A stretch of DNA of 24,061 nt from Peptostreptococcaceae bacterium (lineage in GTDB: Bacteria; Bacillota_A; Clostridia; Peptostreptococcales; Anaerovoracaceae). A program made the position numbers and the translations under genes. Shown here one piece after another: positions 23,949 through 24,061 of the stretch. The notes beneath the pieces were generated by a model. The model made no database searches and had not been told where the DNA came from. It worked only from the letters and a program-made list of their open reading frames with translations. The stretch's first letter is position 1. Each line of letters starts with the position of its first letter. The stretch covers positions 1 to 24,061 of the forward strand of contig JAENWH010000002.1 of NCBI GenBank assembly GCA_016650135.1. The letters run 5' to 3'.

Positions 23949-24061
23949 TCAGGCTGCCTCAACAGCAATATAACTTTGATTTTCGACTTTTGAGCCCAAT
24001 TTAAAAATGGGCATAATGAAACCTTGAATAGGTTCATTACAAAAATTGATAGGGATATCGA
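23949..24061 (-). CDS. possible C-terminal end of an unidentified gene (cut by window edge)
   Basis: One minus-strand frame is open from the window edge to a TGA at 23949-23951 and would encode about 37 residues that include GFIMPIFKLGSKVENQSYI. The composition is protein-like and its orientation matches the cluster, but I do not recognise the family, and a frame this short can be chance. Another minus-strand frame is also open over much of this stretch. Confidence 0.25.
   Translation of the reverse strand, partial: DIPINFCNEPIQGFIMPIFKLGSKVENQSYIAVEAA

Noticed and set aside
1..24061. CRISPR arrays, tRNA or rRNA genes, known riboswitches
   Set aside because: I saw no regularly spaced repeats, tRNA-like cloverleaf or rRNA sequence, and no leader I recognise as a riboswitch; a covariance-model scan was not possible.

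Overview
The window looks like chromosomal DNA of an AT-rich Gram-positive anaerobe, probably a Clostridia-type Firmicute. The grounds are strong AGGAGG-type ribosome binding sites, a lipoprotein-anchored TRAP binding protein, several Fe-S dehydratases and a 4Fe-4S flavoprotein, and relics of IS110- and IS3-type elements. The species cannot be fixed from the sequence. Every intact gene lies on the minus strand, so transcription runs from high to low coordinates.

Layout in transcription order. At 23949-24061 there is a possible gene end cut by the window edge. A LuxR-type regulator follows (22630-23742), then a class I aminotransferase (21271-22449), a 2-enoate-reductase/FadH-like Fe-S flavoprotein (19172-21175), an M20D amidohydrolase (17907-19127) and a TRAP transporter in the order Q-M-P (14808-17777). 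A strong terminator at 14756-14790 separates these from a second block: an Asp/Glu-racemase-family protein, an IlvD-like dehydratase, an EamA transporter, an ectoine hydrolase (DoeA/EutD), aspartate-semialdehyde dehydrogenase, an EctB/DoeD-type diaminobutyrate aminotransferase, both aconitase-X subunits, a second (EutA-like) racemase-family protein and an aspartate kinase. Beyond that come decayed mobile-element fragments (about 2106-3455), a frameshifted saccharopine-dehydrogenase-family gene (862-2105), a small zinc-metallopeptidase-like gene and the first 49 codons of hisZ.

Interpretation. DoeA next to an EctB/DoeD-type aminotransferase and a TRAP transporter, with no EctA or EctC in the window, points to uptake and catabolism of ectoine and perhaps hydroxyectoine. 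The proposed route is: ectoine to N-acetyl-diaminobutyrate (DoeA), deacetylation to diaminobutyrate (M20D enzyme standing in for DoeB/EutE), transamination to aspartate semialdehyde, then phosphorylating oxidation to aspartyl phosphate (Asd) and transfer of the phosphate to ADP (aspartate kinase in reverse). Aerobic ectoine degraders use a non-phosphorylating dehydrogenase (DoeC), so this arrangement would recover ATP by substrate-level phosphorylation and suit a fermenting cell. Aconitase X, the EutA-like protein, the IlvD-like dehydratase and the Fe-S ene-reductase could form a dehydration/reduction branch for hydroxyectoine in place of EutB/EutC. Family assignments are read from motifs; the pathway, the reaction directions and the substrates are inference.
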